Part shown: in pieces, positions 45,787-55,001 of the stretch
Layout of the letters: each line of letters opens with the position of its first letter
Position numbering within the stretch: position 1 is the first letter of the stretch
Assembly: GCA_002726915.1 (NCBI GenBank)
Contig: PBSY01000007.1
Span: forward strand, 71,698-135,697
DNA: 64,000 nt
From: Verrucomicrobiales bacterium
GTDB taxonomy: Bacteria; Verrucomicrobiota; Verrucomicrobiia; Verrucomicrobiales; DEV007
Direction of reading: 5' to 3'
Made by a program: the position numbers and the translations under genes
The notes under the pieces: model-generated
What the model was told of the DNA's origin: nothing
Databases searched by the model: none
Seen by the model: only the letters and a program-made list of their open reading frames with translations

Positions 45787-46542
45787 ATGGCTAAACTGCC
45801 TACCATAAACTCCCGAAAGCAGGCGTGTCTGCGACCAAGGGGGAAGCCGGTGATGTTTCAGACTTGGACGGACCTTGCTTTCCTTCATTGGGAGTTCGAA
45901 GCAGATGAGATTGCCGCAACCCTACCTCCGGGACTCCACGTCGATACCCATGAAGGAAAGGCGTATGTTGGTCTCGTCCCGTTCTACATGAGGAACATTC
46001 GCCTAAAAGGACTGCCAATGATACCGGGAAACACCAATTTCCTTGAAATGAATGTCAGGACCTATGTCCATGACACCGAAGGCCGCCCCGGCGTCTGGTT
46101 CTATTCGCTAGATGCCACTAATTCTCTTGCCTGTGTTGTAGCCCAAGCCAAATACCACCTCCCATATTACCACGCCAAGATCTCAGCACAGCGAGAAGCT
46201 GACTGGATTGACTATCGATGCCAACCCAAACGGGGAGACAGCCGATACGAATCGCGAGTACGTTACCAAGGTGACGGCAATGACGTCTCTGGTGCTCCAG
46301 GAAGCCTTGAGTATTTTCTCGCTGAGCGCTACCTACTCTTTGCGTGGCAGGAGAAGCGTAAGCGCCTCTTCACCGGCAGGGTCCACCATACCCCCTACCG
46401 TCTCGAGACAGCAGAGGTGAACGAATATCGGACTGGGGCGATGACTTGGTGTGGATTTGACGTTGACGGACGCCCCCCCGATCAGGCGCACTTCTCAAAG
46501 GGCGTCAATGTTGATATCTTCTCACTGAAACCCGCAGAATGA
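45787..46542 (+). CDS. DUF2071 (YqjF-like) protein
   Basis: The 251-residue protein shows the family pattern: PVMFQTWTDLAFLHWEFEADE near the start, LPPGLHVDTHEGKAYVGLVPFYM, NFLEMNVRTYV, and GVWFYSLDATN. It is soluble, lacks signal peptide or membrane segments, and is near the AraC regulator. Function of DUF2071 is unknown; the fold is suggested to be related to acetoacetate decarboxylase-like proteins. Its start follows the regulator stop by 21 bases, so cotranscription is plausible. Confidence 0.88.
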   Translation: MAKLPTINSRKQACLRPRGKPVMFQTWTDLAFLHWEFEADEIAATLPPGLHVDTHEGKAYVGLVPFYMRNIRLKGLPMIPGNTNFLEMNVRTYVHDTEGRPGVWFYSLDATNSLACVVAQAKYHLPYYHAKISAQREADWIDYRCQPKRGDSRYESRVRYQGDGNDVSGAPGSLEYFLAERYLLFAWQEKRKRLFTGRVHHTPYRLETAEVNEYRTGAMTWCGFDVDGRPPDQAHFSKGVNVDIFSLKPAE

Positions 46543-46637
46543 TCTATAGGATTCAGCAGGCGCTCTTCCCCAGCTCCCCGTTTCGTCCTGACAAAGACTC
46601 TATTTTCGGGGTAACAACTGCATCTACAGACAAGGCA

Positions 46638-49600
46638 CTACCCCTTCATCTGCGCCAGATACTCTATGAGCGAGGCGAACTCTTCCAGCGACAACGCACT
46701 CGCGAGGCCGCGAGGCATCATAGATACTGGGAGGTGCTCCTCGTGCTTTACCTCTGAGGCTTTCAATCTCGTTACCTGCCCCGCCATATTTCGTAGTGTC
46801 AGGGTGTCCGTGTTGCTCTCGGTTACGAAACCAATGTGAACCGTGCCATCCTTCATCTCAACCTGCGCTGTCTGAAATCCCTGAGAAATCGTATCTTCCG
46901 GCCGTAGTATAGCGACAGCAATCTGCTCACGATTCATGATAGACCCAATCTGGCCCATAAACGGACCCAGAGCAGGGCCTCCGGCCTTGAGGGCATGGCA
47001 GGCAATACAACCTTGCTGAGTGAATAGCTGCTTCCCCTTGGCGGTGTCGCCTTCTATTTTCTCCAGCGAAAGAATCACATCCTCGATCGGAGTGGTCCCA
47101 ACGGCGCCCTTTTTAGATCGAATCTTCGCAAGATCGACGGTTGGAACTTCCCTCTTTCTTTCTTCAGAAACAAGAGTTCCAAGACCATTGATCCCGAGTC
47201 GCATCCGATCGTTAAGACGCGAGAAGAAACGCTGCCCTTCCTCTTCGCTTCTGGAGTGTGAATGTTTCAGAGCAACGGCAATTTTTTCGGAGCTCTCCCA
47301 AGTCACCGGCTTGTAGTAGGGCCCACGAGTGTCCGGTCGAGTCGACCACCACCAGCTCCCATCATAAGAGGCTTCTTTCTGATAAAGACGAGCGAGAGTA
47401 CGAAGGAGGTCTTCCTGCTGAGCCTCGTTGTCGGCGCGTTCAAGTGCCGCGAGCAAACCGTCGACCGTTTCGGGACTGTGCATGTAGGAGAGTGCCCAAA
47501 GGGCAAGATCCTGGCTTGAGGTTCCTACCGCAGCAAGGTTGGCATCAACCGAATTCAGGCGAACAAGAGATTTCACCGCCACATGAGGCAGAACCACCGC
47601 CGAATTGGCGGTCGAATGAAGAGGGGCCACGTTAGAGCCTGCTGCGCCAGCTTTCGGATGAATGGTCGAAGCAAAGAAATCAATTGAACCATCAGCGGGA
47701 CCTGACTCGGCCTTTCTAACTTTGGCTTCAAAGCGAAGGGCGCCGGCCGGCACCTCATAGGCGAGTCCATCCTGGACCTCGGCAGTCACAAAATGCTCAA
47801 TTCCTCTCGCTGCTTTCCGGCTGAGCTCCGATCCATCTGGATTCCTGTCGATGTGAACTCGACCGGAAATCGGCTTGAGATCGCCGAGCTTCAGGGCCTT
47901 GCCACCGCTAAGAATAAAGACGGGATTGTAAAAGGAAATATGAGTTGGAACGTCTGCCCTGTTGGTTTCCTTCAGGTTCAGATAAAGCGTTTCACCTTCT
48001 GCCACTTCAAACTTCACATTAGCGGTTCGGTTACCTCCTTTGAGGGTGTCGAGTTGCGTTGAGCTCGGCCTGCCGCCAACACGAGATCGCTTGTAGTCAA
48101 CTGAGAGAAGCGAGGCAGCGGCCTCAGGATTGCCTAGGCGACCAAGGGCCACCGCGGATGCTACCTTTTGGCGAGGGCTGCCGTCATGAAGCGCCGCAAT
48201 AAACGGCTCGAGCGGAAGATCAGCATCTTCGATTGCGGGCAACCGGTCGGTAGCTGCCCGCAAGGCGAATTCAACGAGACTATTGTCGTTGGTGAAGGCA
48301 AGCAAATCACTAGGATTTTCAGTCAGCTGAGCGAGCGTGTAGAGCGATGCTACACGAGCCTCGAGAGACAGCGATGTATTCCTGATTTGTTTTTTGAGTA
48401 AGAGCTCAGCCTTTTCGGCATCATCACGCTCCAATAGCTCAATTTGAGCGAAGGACCGAATCTTGGCACTCGCGGAAGCGATCAAAGCGGACAGCTCAGC
48501 GACACTGGCTTTCCCAAAGTCCGGTCCAGGCTGATAAGACCAACTCTTCGGCACGACACGCACCACGTAACCCTTCGAGTCATTCCCTTTGAATCCAGCA
48601 CCATCCCAAGCGCTCAAAAACATCTGGCCTGAGGTATCAACATCAAGGTCAGATACCTGAGAGACGCTCACAAAATCCTCAGGAGCCTGCAAATAGCTTG
48701 CACCGTCTACGGTGAGACGATGAAGGTAAACCGCCTTGCGCCCCCAGTCGGCCATGAGAGGCTGTTTGTTGTATTTCTCCGGCCAGTTTGGCTCGTCAAG
48801 AAATAGCGCGCCAACCCCAGAACCACCGCCTAGATCTTCCAGCGCTGGGATTATCTCGTCGGCAAAGTTGATGAAGAGACGTGGGTAGCCATAATCACCG
48901 CTCTGAACGTGATGGGTAAAGCGAACGTTCCAACCTCCCCCATCGTTAGTATTACCGCGCGTGAAAATGTTCATAAAGGGATCAATCGCGACATCGTAAA
49001 TATTGCGCATCCCAGTGGTGTAAAGTTCCATCTCTCTGCCGTCTGGTCGAACTCTAACAATACCCCCACCCAACAAAGTCAATTCAGTACCGTCGGCGCC
49101 TTTGGCATTGGCGAAACCAAAGTCCCCTATTGCGATGTAGATCCAACCATCAATCCCAATCTGGATACCGTTAGTTGAGTGGTCAGTACCGCGGGAGTTC
49201 AGTGATGAAGGTGAGCAGATACCTGAGACGAGAAGCTTCGGCGGTCCGTCGGCGATGCCGTCGGCATTAGCGTCTAAAAGCACTTTGAGGTCCATGCCTG
49301 TCGCCTTACCATCCTTACCAAACGCGGTATGCAAGACCCAGAGTCTATTGCCAGCGGCGATCAGACCCCGCGGGTTATCAATCTCGGCGAAGATCGTGTG
49401 GGAGTCAGCAACCCCATCTTTGTTTTTGTCCTCAAGCTTCACGATGCGGCCTTTACCGGGCCCCTTACCAAGCGATCCATTCAGATCAACACCAACAAAG
49501 ACGGAGCCATCGGCGCTGGAGCAGAGGCAAGCCGGGCTCGGAACGATGTCCGGACCAGCCATCGTCACAATTCGAAGATCGTCGGGAACCGAATCAGCAA

Positions 49601-49664
49601 AAAGAGCGGAGGTGCCTAGACTAAAACAGAATGTAACTAAACTGAGAAACTTGGGGAATTTCAT
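46638..49664 (-). CDS. PVC-type heme-binding propeller/HEAT/cytochrome c protein
   Basis: After a signal peptide (MKFPKFLSLVTFCFSLGTSALFAD), residues of about 40-390 form a glucose-dehydrogenase-like beta-propeller (STNGIQIGIDGWIYIAIGDFG). HEAT-like repeats follow (SPRQKVASAVALGRLGNPEA). A section at about 550-690 (KAARGIEHFVTAEV ... GSIDFFAS) looks like a NPCBM-type carbohydrate-binding domain. Further HEAT-like repeats lead to a C-terminal cytochrome c domain with the heme motif CIACH near residue 885. The arrangement is typical for PVC bacteria, where it is suggested to pass electrons from sugar oxidation. The track start at 49676 is a TTG; ATG at 49664 is preferred. It lies downstream of the sulfatase on the same strand. 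Confidence 0.9.
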   Translation of the reverse strand: MKFPKFLSLVTFCFSLGTSALFADSVPDDLRIVTMAGPDIVPSPACLCSSADGSVFVGVDLNGSLGKGPGKGRIVKLEDKNKDGVADSHTIFAEIDNPRGLIAAGNRLWVLHTAFGKDGKATGMDLKVLLDANADGIADGPPKLLVSGICSPSSLNSRGTDHSTNGIQIGIDGWIYIAIGDFGFANAKGADGTELTLLGGGIVRVRPDGREMELYTTGMRNIYDVAIDPFMNIFTRGNTNDGGGWNVRFTHHVQSGDYGYPRLFINFADEIIPALEDLGGGSGVGALFLDEPNWPEKYNKQPLMADWGRKAVYLHRLTVDGASYLQAPEDFVSVSQVSDLDVDTSGQMFLSAWDGAGFKGNDSKGYVVRVVPKSWSYQPGPDFGKASVAELSALIASASAKIRSFAQIELLERDDAEKAELLLKKQIRNTSLSLEARVASLYTLAQLTENPSDLLAFTNDNSLVEFALRAATDRLPAIEDADLPLEPFIAALHDGSPRQKVASAVALGRLGNPEAAASLLSVDYKRSRVGGRPSSTQLDTLKGGNRTANVKFEVAEGETLYLNLKETNRADVPTHISFYNPVFILSGGKALKLGDLKPISGRVHIDRNPDGSELSRKAARGIEHFVTAEVQDGLAYEVPAGALRFEAKVRKAESGPADGSIDFFASTIHPKAGAAGSNVAPLHSTANSAVVLPHVAVKSLVRLNSVDANLAAVGTSSQDLALWALSYMHSPETVDGLLAALERADNEAQQEDLLRTLARLYQKEASYDGSWWWSTRPDTRGPYYKPVTWESSEKIAVALKHSHSRSEEEGQRFFSRLNDRMRLGINGLGTLVSEERKREVPTVDLAKIRSKKGAVGTTPIEDVILSLEKIEGDTAKGKQLFTQQGCIACHALKAGGPALGPFMGQIGSIMNREQIAVAILRPEDTISQGFQTAQVEMKDGTVHIGFVTESNTDTLTLRNMAGQVTRLKASEVKHEEHLPVSMMPRGLASALSLEEFASLIEYLAQMKG

Positions 49665-49831
49665 AGATCGCTTCAAACTCGCTTACAACTTACGTTTTTC
49701 AAACAGCACAAGCCGAGCCAAATAAAGCATTTCTCTTTCCGCTTTCGACATGCAAGAGGGCAGCCACCCGCCCCCACAGGAGAATTAGGCTATCAGCCAG
49801 CACCCAACCACGCATTATCAAGCCACCAGCA
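49665..49831. other. intergenic region between sulfatase and propeller gene
   Basis: These 167 bases contain no credible gene. An unpaired GC-rich run (CCCGCCCCCACAGG) is the most striking base composition; no clear terminator is visible. Confidence 0.35.
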
Positions 49832-51199
49832 TCACTTCAAATGCCAGTTTTCACCATCCGCCATTATGCTGGCGTTGATCTCAAGTAGCTTTTTCTTCAA
49901 CTGGTCGACCAGTTCCGGTTGATCCCCGGCAAGATCGTTCTCTTGGCTGGGATCGATTTCGAGATTATATAATTCGAAGTCCCGGTAGCCCCCTCGTTTG
50001 ATCGAGGGAATCCAAGCTTCTTGAAATAAATTGCTGGTCGGAAGCTCATAGTCTGGATAGGCAACTAGAGAAAAATCGCCATCGCGCATGGCAACGACCG
50101 GCCTTGATTTATGCAGATGCCAGAACATGGGTTGATGACGCGAGAATTCAGCTTCTTCCCCAAGTAGTAGGGGCGCAAGATTACTCCCATCGAGGTGAAC
50201 GCCATCGGGGTATGCAAGTCCCAATAATCCGCAAACGGTGGGCAGCAGGTCAACAATGCCAGCAGGCTCGTGAATCGCGACTCCGGCTTTCACTCTACCA
50301 GGCCACGAAACGATCCCCGGCACACGTATTCCACCATCCCAGTTGGTTCCCTTCTTACCCCGCAGATTACCAACACGATCAGACCGGTAACTACCGTTGT
50401 CCGAGGCATAAATAATAAGAGTGTCTTCTCCGGGAGCCACCTCCTTAAGCTTAGCAATGAGTCTCCCGATAGCGCGATCGGTATTATCGATCGTTCCTGA
50501 ATAAATTGCGGAGCTTTCCCTGGGGTCTCCGTATTTTGAAACAAGATCATCAGGGGCCGCAATTGGCGCATGAGGCTCATGGAACCAAACGTTGAGAAAG
50601 AATGGTAAATCGGGATCGCGATGTTCATCCAACCAGGTGATTGCTTCGTCGACAACCAACTGGCAAGAATAGCCCTCTAATTCTCCAACAGGCTTCCCGT
50701 TACGAATAAAGTTTTTCGGATTACGATGGCTGGGCTCCGCATTGTTCCAAGTCGCAAACCAATAATCGAAACCATGATTCGCTGGGGTCGGCTTTTTTCG
50801 CTCCTCAGTTGGAAGGCCAAGGTGCCATTTGCCAAGATGGGCGGTCCCATAGCCATCTTCTTTCAGGACTTCCGCCAGGGTGGTCTCGCGCTCCAGCAGA
50901 TGGGAGTTTTGGCTCTCGTCATGAATCCAACTGTAGACGCCCGTGCGGATATGGTGCCTACCCGTCAACAACGAGGCCCGCGAAGGAGAGCACACCGCAC
51001 AGCCTGAGTAGAACTGGGTAAAGCGGGCTCCGTCGGCCGCTAATCGATCCAAACTCGGAGTTTCAACGGGGCCGCCGTAGCAACCAATGTCTGACCAGCC
51101 AAGATCATCAGCCAAAATGACAACCACGTTGGGCTTTGCAGATATATTGACGGTGAGTCCAAGCACCGTCAGGGAAAAAAGAAAACCGATTCTCAACAT
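49832..51199 (-). CDS. formylglycine-dependent sulfatase
   Basis: The signal peptide is MLRIGFLFSLTVLGLTVNIS. The sulfatase domain follows: NVVVILADDLGWSDIGCYGG supplies two metal aspartates, and FYSGCAVCSPSRASLLTGR is the activation sequence, with Cys70 expected to become formylglycine (CxPxR). HLGKWHLGLP and IIYASDNGS supply further metal and sulfate contacts. Family S1. It likely removes sulfate from a polysaccharide outside the cytoplasm. No anaerobic or FGE-type maturation gene is in the window. The 455-residue length is normal. Confidence 0.95.
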   Translation of the reverse strand: MLRIGFLFSLTVLGLTVNISAKPNVVVILADDLGWSDIGCYGGPVETPSLDRLAADGARFTQFYSGCAVCSPSRASLLTGRHHIRTGVYSWIHDESQNSHLLERETTLAEVLKEDGYGTAHLGKWHLGLPTEERKKPTPANHGFDYWFATWNNAEPSHRNPKNFIRNGKPVGELEGYSCQLVVDEAITWLDEHRDPDLPFFLNVWFHEPHAPIAAPDDLVSKYGDPRESSAIYSGTIDNTDRAIGRLIAKLKEVAPGEDTLIIYASDNGSYRSDRVGNLRGKKGTNWDGGIRVPGIVSWPGRVKAGVAIHEPAGIVDLLPTVCGLLGLAYPDGVHLDGSNLAPLLLGEEAEFSRHQPMFWHLHKSRPVVAMRDGDFSLVAYPDYELPTSNLFQEAWIPSIKRGGYRDFELYNLEIDPSQENDLAGDQPELVDQLKKKLLEINASIMADGENWHLK

Positions 51200-51383
51200 G
51201 GTTTGAACTTAAAGAAATTCACAACTTTTGTCATCTATCGCTCAAATGACCCAAGAAAGAAAGGGCGCCGTCCAGTTTTGGTTCTCAAATCAGTGATATT
51301 CCTTGCAGATCGACTGTCCAAATCACCGATTAGCGCGAAATTCCGCAGTTTTTACCCATCGACTCTGCTGCTACCGCAGCTGC

Positions 51384-51404
51384 TCGCGTGTGCCGAACAC
51401 GCGA
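51384..51404. promoter_or_regulatory. perfect 8-bp inverted repeat with 5-base loop
   Basis: TCGCGTGT-GCCGA-ACACGCGA is a perfect inverted repeat, roughly midway between the two divergent genes. No T tract follows, so it is more like an operator than a terminator. Confidence 0.45.
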
Positions 51405-51540
51405 ATCCACGGCCTCCGCCGTTGAGAATAACTATGCTGAAATCAGCCCAGAACGAAAAATAGGCCAAGACGAGTCCAATGTTTATACTATCGGGAACAA
51501 CAGAATTTAAGATTCCTGAAAAATCCTGCGTTTTCCTGCA

Positions 51541-51568
51541 TTGACTTTCGAGTAAACGGAGCTTTAGT
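51541..51568 (+). promoter_or_regulatory. candidate promoter for rpmF-plsX-fabH
   Basis: TTGACT at 51541 and TTTAGT at 51563 are separated by 16 bases and lie just upstream of the rpmF ATG. The -35 is near the consensus and the -10 matches four of six. The predicted leader would be short. Confidence 0.45.
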
Positions 51569-51596
51569 GCGCGCTCCACTTGAATTCAGCTCAGCT

Positions 51597-51779
51597 ATGG
51601 CAGTTCCAAAACGTCGCACCTCCAAAATGAAGAAGCGCCTTCGCCGTTCCGGCCAGCGCTGGCGAGCACGCAAGCTCAACGTTTGCCCCGAGTGCGGCAG
51701 CGCCACTCCCTCGCACATCGCTTGCCCTAGCTGCGGCTACTACAAGGGCCGCCAGGTGATCACCGTAGACGAACTATAA
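51597..51779 (+). CDS. rpmF: ribosomal protein bL32
   Basis: The product of 60 residues has the bL32 start MAVPKRRTSKMKKRLRRS and a zinc-binding CPECG ... CPSCGYY pair of cysteine motifs. It is a component of the large ribosomal subunit. The track start at 51567 adds ten residues; ATG at 51597 gives the universal start MAVPK. It leads the classical rpmF-plsX-fabH order, although a hairpin separates it from plsX. Confidence 0.96.
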   Translation: MAVPKRRTSKMKKRLRRSGQRWRARKLNVCPECGSATPSHIACPSCGYYKGRQVITVDEL

Positions 51780-51807
51780 TCAGGTCTCCAGTGCCTGAAA
51801 CCATCGA

Positions 51808-51845
51808 AAAATCATCTCTTTCCGAGGTGATTTTGTCTTTTTCGG
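51808..51845 (+). terminator. stem-loop with T-rich tail between rpmF and plsX
   Basis: AAAATCATCTC and GAGGTGATTTT form an 11-bp stem with one G-U pair and a TTTCC loop, followed by GTCTTTTTC. It lies about 30 bases after rpmF and 50 before plsX, so it could partly end transcription and set the ratio of ribosomal protein to lipid enzymes. Confidence 0.65.
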
Positions 51846-51893
51846 GGTTGCAACCCACCCCCCACTGTTCCTAGATAGCCTTCGAATCACACG

Positions 51894-52910
51894 ATGAGAA
51901 TCGCGCTGGATGTTATGGGCGGCGACAAGTCCCCCAAAGCCGCTATTGAGGGTGCCGTAGAGGCACTTGCAGACAGCTCCATCGACTTCGAAAAACTCTT
52001 CCTAGTCGGTGATGAGACCACCGTTCAGGCCGAATTGGACCGCGTTTCATTCACTCACAAGAAAATTGAAGTAGTTCACGCCCCCGAATCCGTGGAAATG
52101 CATGAATCTGCTGTAAAATCGGTTCGTCAGAAGAAAAAATCTTCCATTGCAGTCTCTCTCGACCTCATTAAAAAAGGCGAGTGCGAGGCTTTTGTCAGTG
52201 CTGGCAACACCGGAGCAGTCGTTGCCGCATCTACGATTAAGCTCAGAACCATTCCCGGAATTGAGCGTGCCGGCATCGCCTCCCCTTTACCTAACGAACA
52301 CGGCCCCTGTAACATGATCGATGCCGGTGCAAACGTCGAAGCCAAACCCTCTCACCTCCTCGGCTATGGTATCATGGGAGCAGTCTACGCGAACCACGTT
52401 CAAGGCAAAGAGAATCCGAGGGTCGGCCTAATGTCTGTCGGCGAGGAAGACTCAAAAGGAACTGACTTCACCCGGGAAGTGTTCCAAATGTTAAAAGACT
52501 CTCACCTGAATTTCGTCGGAAATATTGAAGGGCATGATCTCTTTGAGTCTCACTTAGATGTGGTGGTATGTGACGGTTTTGTGGGAAATGTCCTCCTTAA
52601 AACCTGCGAAGCGACTGCAAAGGCCGTCTCCAAATGGTTACGTCAGGAAATGATGGCGTCGCCCATTCGCCAGCTGGGGGGGCTTATTGCGAAAGGTGCC
52701 TTCAAGGCCGCTAAAGAGCGAGGGAACTACGAAACCTACGGGGGTAGCCCACTGCTTGGGGTTAATGGGATTGTAATCATCGGACACGGCTCCAGTTCAC
52801 CAAGGGCGATAAAGAATGCTATCCGAGTCGGTGCAGAAGCTGTAAAACATCACGTGAACCCGCACATCGAAGAGGAGATGGCGCAAGTTGCCTCTCTTCT
52901 GGTTGAGTGA
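51894..52910 (+). CDS. plsX: phosphate acyltransferase PlsX
   Basis: PlsX makes acyl-phosphate from acyl-ACP for phospholipid synthesis. The 338-residue protein has the family motifs MRIALDVMGGDKSPKAAIEGA, VSAGNTGAVVAASTIKLRTIPGIERAGIA, MIDAGANVEAKPSHLLGYGIMG, and DVVVCDGFVGNVLLKTCEATAK. It lies between rpmF and fabH as in many bacteria, with fabH starting 15 bases after its stop. It acts at the inner face of the inner membrane. No plsY is adjacent. Confidence 0.97.
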   Translation: MRIALDVMGGDKSPKAAIEGAVEALADSSIDFEKLFLVGDETTVQAELDRVSFTHKKIEVVHAPESVEMHESAVKSVRQKKKSSIAVSLDLIKKGECEAFVSAGNTGAVVAASTIKLRTIPGIERAGIASPLPNEHGPCNMIDAGANVEAKPSHLLGYGIMGAVYANHVQGKENPRVGLMSVGEEDSKGTDFTREVFQMLKDSHLNFVGNIEGHDLFESHLDVVVCDGFVGNVLLKTCEATAKAVSKWLRQEMMASPIRQLGGLIAKGAFKAAKERGNYETYGGSPLLGVNGIVIIGHGSSSPRAIKNAIRVGAEAVKHHVNPHIEEEMAQVASLLVE

Positions 52911-52925
52911 TCCGCTTTAAAATCT

Positions 52926-53942
52926 ATGACTGATTCCGTTGCACCCTCTGCTCCAGCGCTGGTCCCGGTGAAAATTGCTGGAACTGGTAGTTACCTCCCC
53001 GAGCGGATCATGACTAATCATGACCTCGAGGCAATGGTAGACACCTCGGACGAATGGATCACTACGCGCACCGGAATCAAGGAACGTCGCATTGCCGCTG
53101 AGGGCGAATACACGAGCCACCTCGCGACCAAAGCAGCTGAAGCGGCTCTAGAGCAGGCCGGACTGAATTCTGACGATGTGGAACTAATCATCGTTGCCAC
53201 GATCACTCCTGATACCCTCACTCCGGCAACCGCCTGCTACGTGCAACAGCAGTTGGGCTCACTCAAGGCAGTAGCCTTTGATATTTCTGCCGCCTGCTCG
53301 GGATTCCTCTACGCTTTAGATTACGCCAAACACACCGTAGGGGCCGGCGCATTTAAGAATGCTCTGATCATTGGTGCAGAGAAACTAAGCGCGTTTGTTG
53401 ACTGGAACGATCGCAATACCTGCGTCCTTTTCGGCGATGGAGCCGGCGCTGCTGTCATTCTCCCTTCTGTTAGCGGAGACGGAAAGATTCTTTCTTCCCA
53501 ACTTGGGACCGACGGTGCCCAAGCTGAATTATTGAATATCCCATGCGGAGGATCGGCCTGCCCTATCACACTTGAAAACGCGAACGAGAAAACGGCCGTT
53601 CTAGCGATGCAAGGACGCGAGGTTTTCAAGCATGCAGTCAACGCGATGAAACGAGCCAGCATCGAGGCCATTAAAGCAGCCGGGCTCACTTTTCAGGACA
53701 TTAAACTGCTGATCCCCCATCAAGCAAATCTCCGTATTATCGACGCTATCGTTGAACGACTTGAAATCAGACGCGAAGACGTTTTCATCAACCTTGATAA
53801 ATACGGCAACACGTCTGCCGCTGCCGTCGCTATCGCCCTCGATGAAGCCCACCGAAGCGGTCGCATCAACCGCGGGGACAAGATTCTGCTTGTCGCCTTC
53901 GGAGCTGGCCTGACATGGGCCAGTGCTGTTATCGAGTGGTAA
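52926..53942 (+). CDS. fabH: 3-oxoacyl-ACP synthase III
   Basis: FabH starts fatty acid synthesis by condensing acetyl-CoA or another primer with malonyl-ACP. The 338-residue thiolase-fold protein has the catalytic Cys124 in FDISAACSGFLYAL, the histidine in LIPHQANLRIIDA, and the asparagine in NLDKYGNTSAAAVAIAL; DEWITTRTGIKERRIA is the conserved early motif. All catalytic residues are intact. Rather than fabD or fabG, the next genes are the bat cluster. Confidence 0.97.
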   Translation: MTDSVAPSAPALVPVKIAGTGSYLPERIMTNHDLEAMVDTSDEWITTRTGIKERRIAAEGEYTSHLATKAAEAALEQAGLNSDDVELIIVATITPDTLTPATACYVQQQLGSLKAVAFDISAACSGFLYALDYAKHTVGAGAFKNALIIGAEKLSAFVDWNDRNTCVLFGDGAGAAVILPSVSGDGKILSSQLGTDGAQAELLNIPCGGSACPITLENANEKTAVLAMQGREVFKHAVNAMKRASIEAIKAAGLTFQDIKLLIPHQANLRIIDAIVERLEIRREDVFINLDKYGNTSAAAVAIALDEAHRSGRINRGDKILLVAFGAGLTWASAVIEW

Positions 53943-53990
53943 ATTCTACAATCGGATGGACGTTTGCGGTATAAACCCCTCCGTAGCGTG

Positions 53991-55001
53991 ATGTTTTACC
54001 TCGCAGAAACTACTTTTACTTTCGCTTACCCTTGGGCATTTCTGCTTCTTGCCCTGCTCCCTCTTCTTGCACTGTTGCGCAGCGCGTCGGGAAACCAAGG
54101 AGCTGTTGTGTTTTCTTCGCTTCACATCCTCATGCGTCTTGGCCCGATCGCCCGCGGGCGTGCTGGAGGCTTTCGGCTCGCCAGCCTTTTCCTATCGCTG
54201 ATCTGCCTCACCTGCGCACTGGCAAGACCGCAAATCGTCAATCGCACTGAACATATCTCCGAGAGTGGTGTTGAACTTATTCTGGCCATCGACGTTTCCC
54301 GTTCCATGCAAGTGGAAGACTTCACGATTGCCAACAGCCGAGCCAATCGTCTCCAAGCCGCGAAAAAAGTAACACGTGATTTCATCCGAAGCCGAACCAC
54401 TGACCGGATCGGGATTCTCGCCTTCGCTGGCCGTCCTTATCTTGCCAGTCCACTCACGATGTCTAAAGCTTGGCTCGAAGGTCCTATGGGACTTGAACGA
54501 GTCGATATTGGTATGGTAGAAGACGGGACTGCTATTGGCTCAGCCATCGCAGCCGCGGCGAAACGCCTAGACAGGAGAGATTCCAAGAGCAAAATTATAG
54601 TACTGCTCACCGATGGGGTCAATAATGCCGGAAAACTGTCCCCGCTCGAAGCGGCTAAACTAGCCAAGACCCTTAACATCCGTATCTACACGATCGCGGT
54701 CGGGACTTATGGTGACTACGTCATACAGACCCCACTTGGCCCTCAGCGACTGCGACAGGAATTTGATGAGAAAACCCTTCAAGAAATTGCAGAGATCGCC
54801 GATGGAAAGTACTTTCGGGCGCAAGACACATCCGGACTCGAGCGAATCTTCGCAGATATCGACGAGATGGAAAAGACTGAAGTCATTCGACACACGCGAG
54901 TTGAGGCAGACGAACTCTTCTATTGGCCTGCATTCGCTGCCATTATCTTCGGGTTACTAACTATTGTAGGGGAGGAAACTTTTTGGAGACGATATCCATG
55001 A
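53991..55001 (+). CDS. batA: BatA-like von Willebrand A domain membrane protein
   Basis: Two N-terminal membrane helices (WAFLLLALLPLLALL; LASLFLSLICLTCAL) precede a vWA domain with a complete metal-dependent adhesion site, AIDVSRSM (DxSxS) and LLTDGVNN. A last membrane helix follows near the C-terminus (WPAFAAIIFGLLTIVG). This is the BatA layout, with the vWA domain on the periplasmic side. Bat proteins are linked to stress and aerotolerance in Bacteroides by older genetics. The track begins with a TTG at 53964; ATG at 53991 (MFYLAETTF) is used here. Its stop overlaps the next start as ATGA. Confidence 0.92.
   Translation: MFYLAETTFTFAYPWAFLLLALLPLLALLRSASGNQGAVVFSSLHILMRLGPIARGRAGGFRLASLFLSLICLTCALARPQIVNRTEHISESGVELILAIDVSRSMQVEDFTIANSRANRLQAAKKVTRDFIRSRTTDRIGILAFAGRPYLASPLTMSKAWLEGPMGLERVDIGMVEDGTAIGSAIAAAAKRLDRRDSKSKIIVLLTDGVNNAGKLSPLEAAKLAKTLNIRIYTIAVGTYGDYVIQTPLGPQRLRQEFDEKTLQEIAEIADGKYFRAQDTSGLERIFADIDEMEKTEVIRHTRVEADELFYWPAFAAIIFGLLTIVGEETFWRRYP

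Larger units (their letters stand above)
51200..51596. promoter_or_regulatory. 397-base divergent gap between sulfatase and rpmF
   Basis: This is the longest gene-free stretch. The two short track ORFs inside (51203 plus and 51352 minus) have no recognisable composition or start signals. It contains a perfect hairpin and a promoter-like sequence, listed separately. The usual DUF177 (YceD) gene upstream of rpmF is not present. Confidence 0.6.

Noticed and set aside
51203-51579. Two short ORFs in the sulfatase-rpmF gap
   Set aside because: No ribosome-binding sites or family likeness, and they overlap each other on opposite strands; the gap looks regulatory.
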